Origin: Serendipita indica DSM 11827
Taxonomy: Eukaryota > Basidiomycota > Agaricomycetes > Sebacinales > Serendipitaceae
Assembly (NCBI GenBank): GCA_910890315.1
Contig: CAJVGD010000020.1
Span: 124,001 to 188,000 of the forward strand
DNA length: 64,000 nt
Reading direction: 5' to 3'
The notes below the pieces were generated by a model, which was given only the letters and a program-made list of their open reading frames with translations, was not told the origin of the DNA and searched no databases. Positions 47,653 to 59,182 of this stretch are shown here, piece after piece. The stretch's first letter is position 1, and each line of letters starts with the position of its first letter. Position numbers and translations under genes: made by a program.

Positions 47653-49701
47653 ATGAATGCGATATTTGATCAATACAGGCACCTGTTTGTCCCCGCGTTG
47701 GCATCGTTGCCCGTTCTGGCGCTGCTCTACGCATATGCGACCTCAAGAGCCGATGTACGAAAGAAGAAGAGATGGAAAGTCTCGCACGTCTACCACCGGG
47801 CCCACCGCGACTACCGTTTATTGGAAATTTACTCAACTTTCCTCAAGCACGGTGGTATGAGACGTTTAGCTCCTGGGCAAAGGAGCATTTAGGCGAAGGA
47901 TTCGACCAAGTGGACAAGGTACCACACGGACAAAGGTCACACGATAATTGGGATCTCATGCATTTCGACATACTCGGCTCCCACTTGATTATCATCCACA
48001 GCTTGCAAGCTGCAAAGGACCTTATGGAGAAGCGAGGTGCGATTTACTCTGGTCGACCTAGAGACGTGATGACCTATTACGTGTATGTGTCTCTAATTTT
48101 CGTCTCGAAAGGAACTTGACGCCGTTCGGATAATAGGATGGGGTGGAATTGGAACTTCGGCCTCGCCCAACCAGGAAGATTTCATACTGAGTGTCGCACC
48201 ATCTTTAAGCGTGGAATTGGACAGACACAAGTCGCACGACATGATGCAACCGTCGTGGAAGAGACTCACAGGATGCTCGAAGAGCTGGCTAATGTTCGAG
48301 GAGACCCATGGGATGTCTTCCAAGCGTTCGTCGTCCATATATCTTCATCTAATATCTGAGCTGAGGGTCTAGTCGCATTGGAGCTGTTGTGGTTCGAATC
48401 ACGTACGGTGACAGCATCTACAAGGAGCATGGCAAAGAAATGTCGGCTCTCAACCACAAGATGCTCGACCTCTTCACCTGGGTCGCGACGCAGTTTTGGC
48501 TCGTCAACTATATCCAGAGGCGTAGGTTTCCTACGGCGTAATAATCCTTACTTATTACTCTAAGTTCGCTTCTTACCTGACTGGTTCCCTCTTCAGTTTA
48601 AGAAGGTTGGCAAAAGGGGGCTGGAGCTACAGAAACGGATGCGCTATTGGCCCTGGGAGCAGATGGTAGATCACTTTGTACGTCAAAGCGGCCGAGGGGT
48701 CGATATCCGGCAAAGCTAACGGGGAACTACAGAAACGAGGTATAGCCGGACCTAGCATCGCACTGGAATACCTCGAAAAGAACGAAAATCTCGACACAGT
48801 CCGGGATGTGTTGGGAATGGTGTATAGTGGTACGTATCACTGGCAAAACCTCTTCTCTCTGACCTCGGTTACAGCTGGGGTGGATACAGTATGGCTTCAA
48901 TTTGAACCTACTACAATATCTCACAAGACTATAGACAGCATCGACGTTTGCAAGCTTTATCTCCCAAATGCTACTCCACCCGCATGTCCAGCGGAGGATT
49001 CAAGCTGAAATAGACGGAAACATGGGTCCAGGCGACGCTTTCTCCTCGTTTGAACAACGGCCACAACTCCGCTATCTTGATGCGGCTTGGCGAGAGTCGA
49101 TGCGACTGAATCCCGCGGCCCCCCTGGGTATGGCCACTCGAAGTAGACTGTTCGAAAGCTGACGGCCCTAGGAATATCGCATGTCTCTCTAAAGGAGGAC
49201 GTTTATGAAGGATACTATATCCCGAAGTTTACGGGTGTCATCAGCAATATTGGGTACGCATCACACTCCCCTTAGTCTCTCGCTTACTCTGTGAAGATTC
49301 ATGGGTCGTGACCCGCGTGTCTTTACCAACCCAGACTCGTACACTCCTGAAAGATGGCTCCCAGAGCATAACCCAGGCGCATCAAATCTGCCTGATGTAT
49401 ACGACATTGTATTCGGATTTGGACGAAGGTTCGTTTCCAAGCGTTCAGTGGCAATATCTCACCAAATAGACAGGATTTGTCCCGGACGATTCCTCGCAGA
49501 CAGGATTGGCTTCACGTTTGCTGTTGCAGTGCTCAAGACGTACGATATTTTGCCATTGGAAGGCGAAGAGCTACCCAGAGAGTTTCCGTATCAAGACGCC
49601 ATCGCGCGGTGAGTCGACTACTTTCACTCTAACTCGACTGAGAAAGGACTAGACGCCCAGAAGGTGTCCGCTGCCGCTTCGTCCCACGAAAGCAAGTGTA
49701 G
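47653..49701 (+). pseudogene. Cytochrome P450 array, copy P4 (mosaic, one frameshift)
   Basis: The N-terminal exon (47653-48085) matches P2 almost base for base (MNAIFDQYRHLFVPALASLP, VDKVPHGQRSHDNWDLMH). From about 48120 to 49260 the sequence instead matches P3 (FHTECRTIFKRGIGQ, RMLEELANVRGDPW, ISHVSLKEDVYEGYYIPKFT). The last part (MGRDPRVFTN, TPERWLPEHNPGASN, and the intron inside the heme motif) is again nearer to P2. One base is missing near 47770 in the Lys-rich hinge, which shifts the anchor out of frame with RLPPGPPRLPF. Conserved Trp, ESMR and ICPGRFLADRIG are intact. The C-terminus is RKQV rather than RKQD. Confidence 0.8.
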
Positions 49702-49796
49702 AACCAACGTGTACCATCTTTATAAGATGCAAAAAGACTAGATTTCACGAAATGGTACCGACACGAGAATGCGCGACTATGAGCTGAGTAGCTTGA

Positions 49797-51643
49797 TCAA
49801 AACGGGAAAAACAAAGAGGCGAGTTGGACTGAGAAAGCCCGGGATGAGATCTCCGGACGCGAGCATGCGCGACGACCATGCGTCGGCTTTTTATGATCGT
49901 CAGCGTATGTTTCAATATAGTGAGTGAATGGCATACCTGTGCGTTGGATTCCACCTAGAACGATACACCACGCCCAAATCGTTCCAATCCATCCGCCTAC
50001 TGGCCGTCCGGTAACGTATGTCCACACTCGCTCCGCCATGACGAGCAAAGCTTGCGATGCAAAGAATTGAATCGCGTTGTAGTCAACTCCACCTGGACCA
50101 CAAGAGTAGATGGCGTATCCGTGAATGCATCCCGAAGCGAGGAACACACCCAGGATCAAGCCAACTTTTCCGACCACCCTTCTCATCCTCGAATTGGTAA
50201 AAGGATGAACGAGGGTACTAAAGATGTATTGGAGGGGATACCCTCCAAAGACGAGAAATGTCTGTCGGAGAATCTGGTGCCACCGTCGACTCCAAAAGTC
50301 GACCAAGCTCTCCGACTTCCAGGGCTCGTCAAAGAGCGGTGGCCAATTTTTCGGATTATTCTGGAGAATTCCGACGAAGAAGAGAGTTTCGAGGTAATAG
50401 AGCGTGTTTAGCCCGGACATGATTCCCAATCCGACGAGAAGTGAAAGCAGGGTGGAGACTGTATAACGCGCGATGAGCATGCTGAGATGCGGATGCTCGT
50501 GAATATAAGGCCCGAGAAAGGTGTTTTTGAGAATATATGGTGGGGCGTCGACAAAGAAGATAGATCCAGCGCTAGGGGTGTATCCGGGGATGATCTTGAG
50601 GATGGACTCGGCCACATCGAGGAGGAGATAGGATCCGATAAAGTAGAGAGCCGTCATGGCGAGGAAGCCACCTCGTCCCGCCGGTCGCGTATCCGTCGGG
50701 ACATGGACGCCCTTTCCCCAATCCCATCCAATCCCCCGTATTGAGCAAATGGTTTCAAGTGCGTCTGAGATACCTTTGGCTGTGACGACGAATGGTCTCG
50801 CGAGCGATTTGAGTAGTGAAGACTCGGAGACGGACGTGGGGATAGTGATAGGAAGAGGAGGTGCAGGGGGAGTCGGGGAAGATGGTCGCCAGAAATCCTT
50901 AAAGGCAAGTGTGACGCCCGAAGGTGAACGTACGGGTGTGCGGGGTGCACCGTTGGACGCCAAGGGACCGTTTGGGAGGGGCTTGTACTGAAGGACCACA
51001 CCCGACGGCGAGCGAACGATGCGCGATTCGACTGGATCCTTGTATTTGGTTGTAGGGATCTTGACGGTGACGTGCGGCTTGTGGACGTGTTGCTGCTGCT
51101 GATGATCGACAACGTCGGCGAGTTTGAATCGTCCGTGGACGAAGCCGTATTCGAGAGCTTTGCCAATGCACGCTAGACCTACGACGCCTTAAGATGTGTC
51201 AGTACTCAAAACAAAGGACGAACAGATTCCGCTGCAGGCGACTTTTTGGGTCATTGCCATGCTTTTACAATTGAGGATAGAGGTCTCACCTTGGATGAAT
51301 GTGTATGGACTATATCGAATATCGATGACGACGAAGCCAAAGGTAGATCTGAGCAAGAGGAGGAGTGTCGGAACTAGTAGGGCGAGTCGGACGAGTCGTG
51401 TGCCTCGCTTTCGAACGAGAAAAGCCATGGCGAGGAGCGGTACAGCTGGGAAGAAAAAGGAGTATGCATTATCGAGAGTTAGCTGTTCGCGGTCCTGTGG
51501 TTTAGGGACGAGCGTTCTCCATGTTTGTAAAATGTCGGGATGGAGCTCTTGGCGAATGTTGGCACTGAAACTATAGGATATAAGGATAAGAAATGAACAT
51601 GTTGTGTACTTGCATATTGTAGACAAAGTCTTCTGGGGTCATC
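49797..51643 (-). CDS. Wax-synthase-like MBOAT_2 membrane acyltransferase
   Basis: Membrane protein with the wax synthase domain (MBOAT_2), a family that transfers acyl groups to alcohols. The core motif PPLFDEPWKSESLVDFWSRR, followed by WHQILRQTF, is present, with the expected His. Several hydrophobic helices surround it. Exons: an N-terminal one with NIRQELHPDILQTW, then, after an intron from about 51290 to 51190, one running from VVGLACIGKALEYGFVHGRF to about 49935, and a short last exon ending VQLASLFFPF at 49797. The 5' end is unclear. The open frame reaches 51626 without an ATG, and ATG candidates at 51615 and about 51643 need an unresolved splice. Natural substrate unknown; many fungal members sit in terpenoid or lipid pathways. 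Divergent from the DNAJC3-like gene. Confidence 0.78.
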
Positions 51644-51877
51644 ACGGAGAGCGGTGTCGACGCGGGGACCAAGTGACCTTTGTGATTGCTATAAGAGGTA
51701 GCTGCTCAGAGTGGCATCCAAGGGTTTCTATCTAATTCTATAATTCTGTAGTGATAGTAATGGAGAATAATCGCAAGAGTGTCGGCCTCGTCGATGAGCC
51801 ACGTTGCTGTTCCTCTTTGACCTCGACCGCTTCACTCGTTTTTTTCAGTATCTTATCCTCTCTCCAGCGCGGACAGG
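51644..51877. promoter_or_regulatory. Divergent promoter region, MBOAT and DNAJC3-like genes
   Basis: About 230 bases separate the two divergent starts. It must carry both promoters unless an undetected 5' exon of the MBOAT gene lies here. No clear TATA box was seen; pyrimidine-rich stretches lie just before 51878. Confidence 0.4.
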
Positions 51878-53627
51878 ATGAGGCTAATCTCCACCACCAC
51901 TTCGTTGCTTCTATTGCTAGCCCCGCACAGAATACTCGCGGACAACACTGCCAGTGGGAGTGGCACGTCGACAGAGATTCCATCCACGGCTGCACCCACA
52001 GCGACAGAATCAAGCACACAGGAATCACAAACTCCACAACTAAAGCCCCTCATCACCCGTGCAAACGTCCTCCTCTCCGCTGGCCAGTTCGCAGACGCCG
52101 CCCGGACATACAGCGAGGCCCTCGAACTCGCACCAAATGACTATCTTCTCTACTTTAAACGCGCGACGGCGTACTTGTCCTCGAATCGCCATGCACCCGC
52201 GCTGGAAGACTTTGACACCGTGTTGAGACTGACAGACGGCAACTTTGACGGCGCGGTGATTGCAAAGGCAAAGATTTATGCAAAGGAGGGACGATGGACA
52301 GAGAGCAAGGCCGCGTTGGTCGACTATTCCAAGCGTGTGCCAGGCGACAAGTCGGCCCAAGACTTGGTGCGTGGCATTATAACCTGGCCAGACTCATCGC
52401 TAAACTTGTTTTATCTGACTAGATGTTTGCCGTGAATGATAGCGAAATCGCCACCAAAAAGGCTGCGTCGGCGCAAAAGGCTGGCAAGTGGGAAGCCTGT
52501 ATCGAATCCGCTACCCTCGCACTCCAAACCGCTGTTTATTCATCCAGTCTTCGTCAACAACGCGCAGACTGTGCTCTGGCAGCTGGCGACGTCGAACAGG
52601 CTATCGCCGACATGACACGCCTGACGCATCTCGGAATCACCTCTACGCCCCTCCTCTTGCGCATCTCTGCCCTCTCCTACTTCCTCAGCCCAGCGTCTCC
52701 ACAGGGTCTCGCAACTCTTAAACAATGCCTACACTATGATCCAGACTCGAAACCATGCAAAGCGGCGCACCGCCAGCTCAAGGCGTTGGACAAGCAGTTT
52801 AAACAACTCGAAGACGCAGGGGAGGATTGGCGCAAGATTGTCAAGATTGTCACCCAAGAGAATACGGGTCTCGCCGCCAAATTCGATCAGGTGATGAATG
52901 ACATCTTAAAGACGGTTGAACCGCCTCTACCGACGTCTATCCACCCGTCGAAATCGAGCCAACGTCGTGCGCAAATCTGGCGCGCGGCGTGTAAAGCCTA
53001 TGTCCAATTAAACGACGTCCGCAAGGGCGAGAAATGGTGCGCAGAGGTACTGCGCATGGACCCTGAGGACGTGGATGGACTGGTCGGATCTGGGGAAGCG
53101 GCGATTAAGAATGAAGAGTGGGAAGAGGCAGTACGGTTGTTTGACCGTGCGTTTAACGCGTCGGGGAAGTCGAGCCATGATATCCATGGACGACTACAAC
53201 GGGCGCAGAGGCTGTTGAAGCAGGCGAAGAAGAAGGATTACTACAAGGTCCTTGGTGTTGGACGTGATGCGGATCCCAAGACGATTAAAAAGGCGTATCG
53301 AAAGGCGGCGATGAATGCCCACCCTGACAAGGGGGGTAACGAGGCGAAGATGGCGGCTGTCAACGAGGCGTACGAGGTCCTTTCGAATCCGGGTAAGCAA
53401 CCTGTTTTCGTTTTCTAGTCTTTGCTGACGAGTGTTGTGTAGAATTGAAGCAGCGCTATGATAACGGCGACGACCCGAACGACCCCGAGTCGCAGCATGG
53501 TGGACATCCGTTCCAGGGCCAGCCATTCTTCTTTAACCAAGGAGGACGCGAGTTTAGAAACGGGTTCCCTGGCGGTGGATTCGCCGGTGGGTTCCCCGGT
53601 GGAGGCAACTTCGAGTTCAAGTTTTAG
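51878..53627 (+). CDS. DNAJC3: DNAJC3 (p58IPK)-like ER co-chaperone
   Basis: TPR plus J-domain protein, the layout of ER-lumenal DNAJC3/p58IPK, which delivers unfolded clients to the lumenal Hsp70 (BiP). The start at 51878 gives a signal peptide ([19 protein letters not shown]). A short Ser/Thr-rich linker is followed by TPR repeats from about residue 60 to 390 (for example [20 protein letters not shown] and [20 protein letters not shown]). The J-domain begins [14 protein letters not shown], with the HPD tripeptide in NAHPDKGG and [10 protein letters not shown]. The tail is Gly/Phe-rich ([14 protein letters not shown]). Two introns: about 52365-52423 and 53393-53442. No KDEL-like retention signal is seen at the end (NFEFKF). 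Expected to respond to ER stress, although no element was identified. Confidence 0.9.
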
Positions 53628-53797
53628 GACCCTTTTCGCTTCTCACATGGACATGCATAGATGTTATGTATGTTCTTTATTTTTCATGCATTTTCTTGTT
53701 TACCCTCCAATGCTTGTGCTTTGATACGGTCATTAGAGGTGTCTATCGAGGTATACAAGATTACAGCAGGGAAGCATAATACGAGGGTATAAAGTTT

Positions 53798-55188
53798 CTA
53801 CAACATCAAGGCAGACACAAGACCGACGAGTAGCGCGAGACCCACGCTAGCTGTGGCTCGACTCGTCGCAGCATTGACGCCGGGTTGACCAGCGCCATTC
53901 CAATCCCGATACGCAGCAATCATGCTGATGACAAACGCCTGGCCTTCAGGACTATGCTCGCCCTGTTGACCGAAATTATGCGGATCGACGACGGGCGAAA
54001 GCCAGCCACTCCCGTCGATATGTCCACCGGCGTCTCCAGCATACTTGCTCAACTCTCTCCTCGCACGCTCAGCATCTGGGATTCTACTGACGTATTTCCC
54101 ATCCGTCAGCACGGCTAGGCGATATGTGGCTGCTGCGATGAGCGCCGTAGAGGACGCGTCGCGGAACGTTGAAGGGCGATCGGCGTAGTTTGTGAAGAGA
54201 GCCGTATTAGAGTTTTCGACCGTGGCGTACATCCCGTCGAGAATTTCTTGTACCCAATCGGAGAGCGTGGAGATGCTTTGGCCATAGGTGCTTCCGAGAT
54301 CGGATGAGGCTTTGTACGTGCCCAAAACGCGTAGCATGCCCATGGCTGCCCACCCATTTCCAGTCGACCAACGTCCGCCGTCTTCACCGGAGCCGCCGAG
54401 GACAATGTGTTTCCAGAGATTATTCGACTCGCCGTCGTGTAGTTGATCACGGTAGAGTCGTATTTGGTTAAAGGCTTCATCCATGATGGTAGTGTTCGAA
54501 TGCAGGGCACCGTAATAGGCCAAGAAGGGAGGAACCATGTACACAAAGTCGGACCACTATACTTCATCAGTACGTTTTCCTCCTGAGCATCGTTTAATGT
54601 ACTGACCAGTTGGACTTTTTCAGTACGGTGGCTAATGGCACCTTCGCTCGACCGGGGGGCCTTGGTGAGCAAAAAGTTTAACTCGTCCCTTGCTGCATCA
54701 CCATATCGCACGCCACCGTCATCAGCTTTAGTCCAGTTGGCCAATGCGACCGTGACACCCAAACTCGCCGGGTCGGCAGCAGAGCCATCGTCCATGAGAC
54801 TTCCACTAGCTGCAGCGCCGTCTCCACCGGCGTTGTTTCCCTGGGTGTTGGACACGGAACCACCAGAGGTCACGATAGGACGCACGATGCCAAAGGGCGT
54901 GGAGAGCGCAGACGATTGGGATTGAGAGAGAGTCGTGTTTGGTGGGAGTTTACAGTCCGTGGAGAGGACGTTGAATGCGGGTGCGTCGTATTCGATGAGT
55001 ACTTGGGCTCGCGTACCGAGTTCCCAACTACCGATATTTAAAAGTCACTCATGCGAAGAAAAGAGGACGTACCTTTGTTTCGCTACATCGGATAATCGAC
55101 TCCGTACTGCTCGTATTTGTGCATCTGTGAGTTGCTGCGCTGTGGTACCCAAAGCCAGAGTGGCAACGAGAGCAAGCGCCGGTTTCAT
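53798..55188 (-). CDS. Six-hairpin glycosidase-like protein, predicted GPI anchor
   Basis: Secreted protein with a signal peptide (MKPALALVATLALGTTAQ) at 55188. Three exons, with introns near 55075-55030 and 54605-54555. The C-terminal half has the alpha/alpha toroid motifs of the six-hairpin/GH105-like group common in agaricomycetes: WSTGNGWAAMGMLRVL, FRDASSTALIAAATYRLAVL, GWLSPVVDPHNFGQQGEHSP and EGQAFVISMIAAYRDW. The protein ends with a hydrophobic stretch (ASVGLALLVGLVSALML) preceded by small residues, as for a GPI signal. That suggests a wall- or membrane-attached enzyme acting on uronic or rhamnogalacturonan-type oligosaccharides. The exact substrate is not readable. It is convergent with the DNAJC3-like gene. 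Confidence 0.72.
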
Positions 55189-55670
55189 GAAAGACAGAAT
55201 AGAAAATAAGAATAGGACAGGTCTTCTGGATGTGAAATTGTGCATACCAGTGGGGTTTTATGCCCGTTTGTAGAATCTGACGTCAGGTCTCTTGGCCGGT
55301 TGGCGGCCGCTGAGGAGCCACGCAGGAGCATCAAGCAATTGAATAGTCGTGGAGTCAGAGGCGTAGTGACCTCAGAGCACCTTGAACGTGCCCCATCGAA
55401 CATAGCCTAACCACTCAAGATAACGCGGGGCCTTTATAGTGACCAAGGCCACTCTAGAGTTGAGAGAGAATCACATCTCCTGCAGAATCTACAAGGTACA
55501 AAACTTGCGGAATACACTCGTTCAACGGTTGGCCAAACGAGTTGGAACTCCCCAGTGCCTGACAGCCGCGCTAGCCAGCAGGCACAGGCACATCTGGATG
55601 TAGATTGGGGACAGATAAAACTCTTGGGGAATAAGAATGTCTAGTTGTGGTTGATTCATCCCTCCCTACC
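55189..55670. promoter_or_regulatory. Intergenic region with promoter of copy D
   Basis: The divergent promoter of the glycosidase lies near 55189. Copy D has the motif CTAGCCAGCAGGCACA at 55571-55586, exactly 100 bases before its ATG, and an ACAGATAAAA TATA-like box at 55611-55620. The same motif lies 100 bases before the ATG of copy E. Confidence 0.55.
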
Positions 55671-57108
55671 ATGGCTCTCGCAATCGCTGTCTACTCACTC
55701 TCCACCCGCGCTGCCCAAGATGTCGCATCTAATACAACAGAAAGCGCTTCATCGTGCGCCAATCAATACAGAAGCCTACCTGGGATTGTCTGGAGTTGTC
55801 TTACGACTATCTTCTTGTGCATCTGGGTCTCGCTCCACCTCAACGTCCCCGAGCCCGTTGACACCAGAAGCTTGAATAGCTTCAACAAATTGAAATTTGA
55901 GATAAGATATTTCATCAGACGCAACCTAATCCCTCTCGTCGTCACACTGATGGCCCCAGAATGGGTACTTGGGGTGGCGATTCGCCAGTTTGTCATGGCT
56001 GCTCACGTGGCCAAGGAGATCGGTATGTCATACAAAGTTAGTCCAATATGTCCTGACAGGCTCGTTTCGAGGTGCTACTCGTCAGCAAGGATTCTTCATC
56101 ATTATGGGCGGTTTTCATCTCTTTAAACGAACTCAAGGATCGTCCTTCCGTCAAATGAGGGAATGGGGCAGAGAAGAAGCTCACCCATTGGTCGAGGATT
56201 CGGTAGTGGAAGAGGGAGAAGGTCGACTTGGCCACACTCCGAGTGGCGAGGCGACCAATACAATCGAAGAAGAGGTTGGAGAGCCTGTTCATCCTCTCGA
56301 TGAATTCGATGTCTGTCGTCTTATCAAGGCTGGGAAACTTCGCCTCCCTCATTTTGCGGAGCTTAAGGACAAATGCAAAAGCGATGGACTGGCAAAGTTT
56401 CTCGTCATACTGCAAACACTGTGGTTCATCACTCAGTGCATTGCACGGAAGGCCAACAAACTTTCTCTCACCGAGCTCGAGGTTGTTACACTTGGCTATA
56501 CTCTCCTCACCTTGTCAATGTACGTTGCCTGGTGGGACAAGCCATATGGTGTCACGTTCCCTGTGCGTGTTTATGAAACACTCCCCGAACGCACGATAGA
56601 GCAAGAGGATCTAAAGAAAAAGAAAGAAGAAGTCAAGCTTCCAGAAAGGGTTTATGCGTATATCTCAGGCACACAGGGATACTTCACCGACCTACGAAGC
56701 CAGAAGCGAGTTCCAATGTTCCACTCTGGGCGCAATGGAGGAAGAGTCATTTTACGGGATTTTATCGGACCGATGACAATAGGCCTTGTCGGGACGCTGT
56801 TTGGCGCTGTCCATCTTCTGGCGTGGTCCTCGCCTTTTCCATCTGGTCGAGTGCAATGGCTCTGGCGATTCGGGGCTGTTGTCATGACTGTGGCACCACC
56901 TGCAGCATTCATAGGCTTGATCTTCCTGATGCTCGTTCAAAAGTGGCTTATCCTGGCTTATTTGATCGGGTACCTTCTCCGACTGGTACCAATCTGCTAC
57001 CTTGTTGGAAGAGGTATAACGATTGTGCTCGCGTTCCTCACACTTGCGACACTCCCACTTGACGCTTATCAAGATGTAGAATGGTCTGACTTCTTTCCTC
57101 ACATTTAA
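55671..57108 (+). CDS. Multi-pass membrane protein family, copy D (intact)
   Basis: Best-preserved member of a five-copy family in this window; product unknown. Exon 1 55671-56022, one intron (acceptor either at 56059 or 12 bases later), exon 2 to 57108, about 466 residues. It starts MALAIAVYSLSTRAAQD, then CANQYRSLPGIVWSCLTTIF with FLCIWVSLHLNVPEP. Later blocks are MAPEWVLGVAIRQF, QQGFFIIMGGFHLF, HPLDEFDVCRLIKAGKLRLP, YTLLTLSMYVAWWDKPYGV, TFPVRVYETLPERT and KRVPMFHSG. The C-terminal hydrophobic half ends DAYQDVEWSDFFPHI. I count seven or eight probable membrane helices with a cytoplasmic loop after the second. Ascomycetes have related proteins with a WSCLATIF-type motif and a GFF..MGGF block, also of unknown function. 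Since paralogues A, B, C and E carry breaks, D may be the only working copy here. Confidence 0.75.
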
Positions 57109-57593
57109 TCTAGTCATCTTCCTCGTATATAATACTAGTTATTTCTTATGGTGCATACTGTGGTAGAAAGTCTGCAAGGCAGGTAAGGATGAGGGGCGGC
57201 AAGCTATTTTTACACAAGATATATAACGCCGGCATCCGCACTGTATCGCTCTAGCTACTGATATCTTATGTTGACATGGAATACCATGTCAAGTTTTCAG
57301 TTGGTGTACTCATCGGATGGTGGGTTCCAAGGAGCGAGGAATAGGACGAAGACGGAGAATTTACCCTAACTTGGAGTTTTCCCATGTGTACGTGTCTCTC
57401 CATTACCTACTCTTTTACGTAATCACGATTCAGAGTGGATAAAAATAGTTAATAGCCATACTCCGCGAGGGTGACCTGAAAACGTTAGCCTTGCTAGCCA
57501 GCAGGCACATGCAGACCTGGATACAAGTCTCGGACAGATCATACCCTTGGGATTATAAAACTTTCTGATGTGTTCGACACCTTCGTCTTCATT
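57109..57593. promoter_or_regulatory. Intergenic region with promoter of copy E
   Basis: CTAGCCAGCAGGCACA at 57494-57509, exactly 100 bases before ATG 57594, and GATTATAAAA at 57551-57560. The stretch from about 57490 to 57593 resembles that before copy D. Nothing else was recognised. Confidence 0.55.
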
Positions 57594-59041
57594 ATGGCTC
57601 TCGCAGTCGCCGCTTACACGTTTTCAAGCCGCGCTGCTCAAAATCTCGCATCTAATACGACAGAATGTTCTCCATTGTGCGCCAATCAGTACAGGAGTCT
57701 GCCCGGGATAGTCATGAGCTGTCTTACCACCATCTTTCTGTGCATCTGGGTCTCGCTACATCTCAACGTCCCCGAGCCCGTGGACACCAGAGGCTTGGAT
57801 ATCTCCAAAAGTTTCAAAATCTGAATCAAATCTTTCATCAGATGCACCGTGGTTCCTGTCTCTGTGACACTGGTGTTCCCAGAGTGGGTTCTGGGTATGG
57901 CAGTCCGTCAGTTCCTCGCGGCATCTTGCCTGGCCAAGGAGATTGGTATGATATCGACATTTGATGTATATTTTAGTACTAAAATGGCTTGCTGCAAGAT
58001 GCCCCTCGCCAACAAGGATTCCTCATCATCATGGGTGGCTTTCATTTCTTCAAACGAAGTCGAGGATCGTCGCAGAATTGGGCTGAGGCTGGAAAGAAAG
58101 CCTTGGAGGAGAATCAACCATTGGTCAAAAAATCGGTCATCGAAGCGAGAGACGGACGTAGCCGGCTGCCAAGCCAAAAGACGACCAATCCATTCGAAGA
58201 GGGGTTTGGAGAACCTGTTCACCCTCTCGATGAGTTTGATGTCTGTCGTCTTCTCAAGGCTAGTAAGCTTTACCTGCCTACATCTGCCGAGCTGGAAGAC
58301 AAGTACAAGAGTGATGGACTTGCAAAGCTCCTCGTCGTGGTCCAAACGCTCTGGTTCATTGCTCAATGTATTGCACGCAAGGTCAGCAAACTCCCGCTCA
58401 CGGAGCTCGAGGTCATTACGCTTGGGTATACCCTGCTCACCGTGGCTATGTACATTGCATGATGGGACAAGCCATACCGAGTGAAATTCCCTTTACGTGT
58501 GTATGAAATACTCCCAGAACGTACAAAGGAGCAAGAGAAGCTGAAAAGAGAGATGGAAATAGCTAACTTTGGGAGCATGGCTTTTGCGTATGCAGTGGGT
58601 GCTCAGGGTAATGCCATCGACCTACGGAGTATGAAACGAGTTCTGATGTTTCACTCTGGATACAGTCAAGCAGAGTTCAGTGTAGGCGATCTCGGCGGCA
58701 TTCTGACCACTGTCATTATTGGGACAGTGTTTGATGCTGTCCATTTTCTTGCGTGGCCATCTCCCTTTCCATCCAATCATATATAGTTCCTTTGGCGATT
58801 TGCGACAATTGTCATGACTGTAGCGCCACCTTCTGCTGTCGTGGTCTTCGTCCTCGGTCTGATCACTGAGAAGCTGTCGGTGACCTTGGGTGGCTTGATA
58901 ATGCTCTCCGAATTTCTAATAGTTCCCCCCTACTTTGCTGGAAGAGGAATAACCATCGTGGTTGCGTTGGTGACACTTGCAGCGCTCCCACTTGACGCAT
59001 ATCGAGATGTCGAGTGGTCCAACTTCTTCCCACATATCTAG
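57594..59041 (+). pseudogene. Multi-pass membrane protein family, copy E (three stops)
   Basis: Full-length in layout with all family blocks, no frameshift seen, but three in-frame stops: TGA at 57822-57824 (Trp in other copies), TGA at 58460-58462 (first Trp of the WWDKPY motif) and TAG at 58784-58786 (Gln in other copies). All three fit single G-to-A or C-to-T changes. The intron lies around 57944-58000. The rest is well conserved, ending DAYRDVEWSNFFPHI. Three separate stops make a sequencing artefact unlikely, so this is a young pseudogene. Confidence 0.82.
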
Positions 59042-59182
59042 TTATAGTGATCTGTCTCGTATGGCATACTTGTGAACTATATCTCCCCTTATGAATTACG
59101 GCGGCCATGCGTAATTAGTCATGGCTCACCAATCGCCATCGCGTCGGATTGCACCTTGGCCTCAGCCTCGGCCTTACCAACT

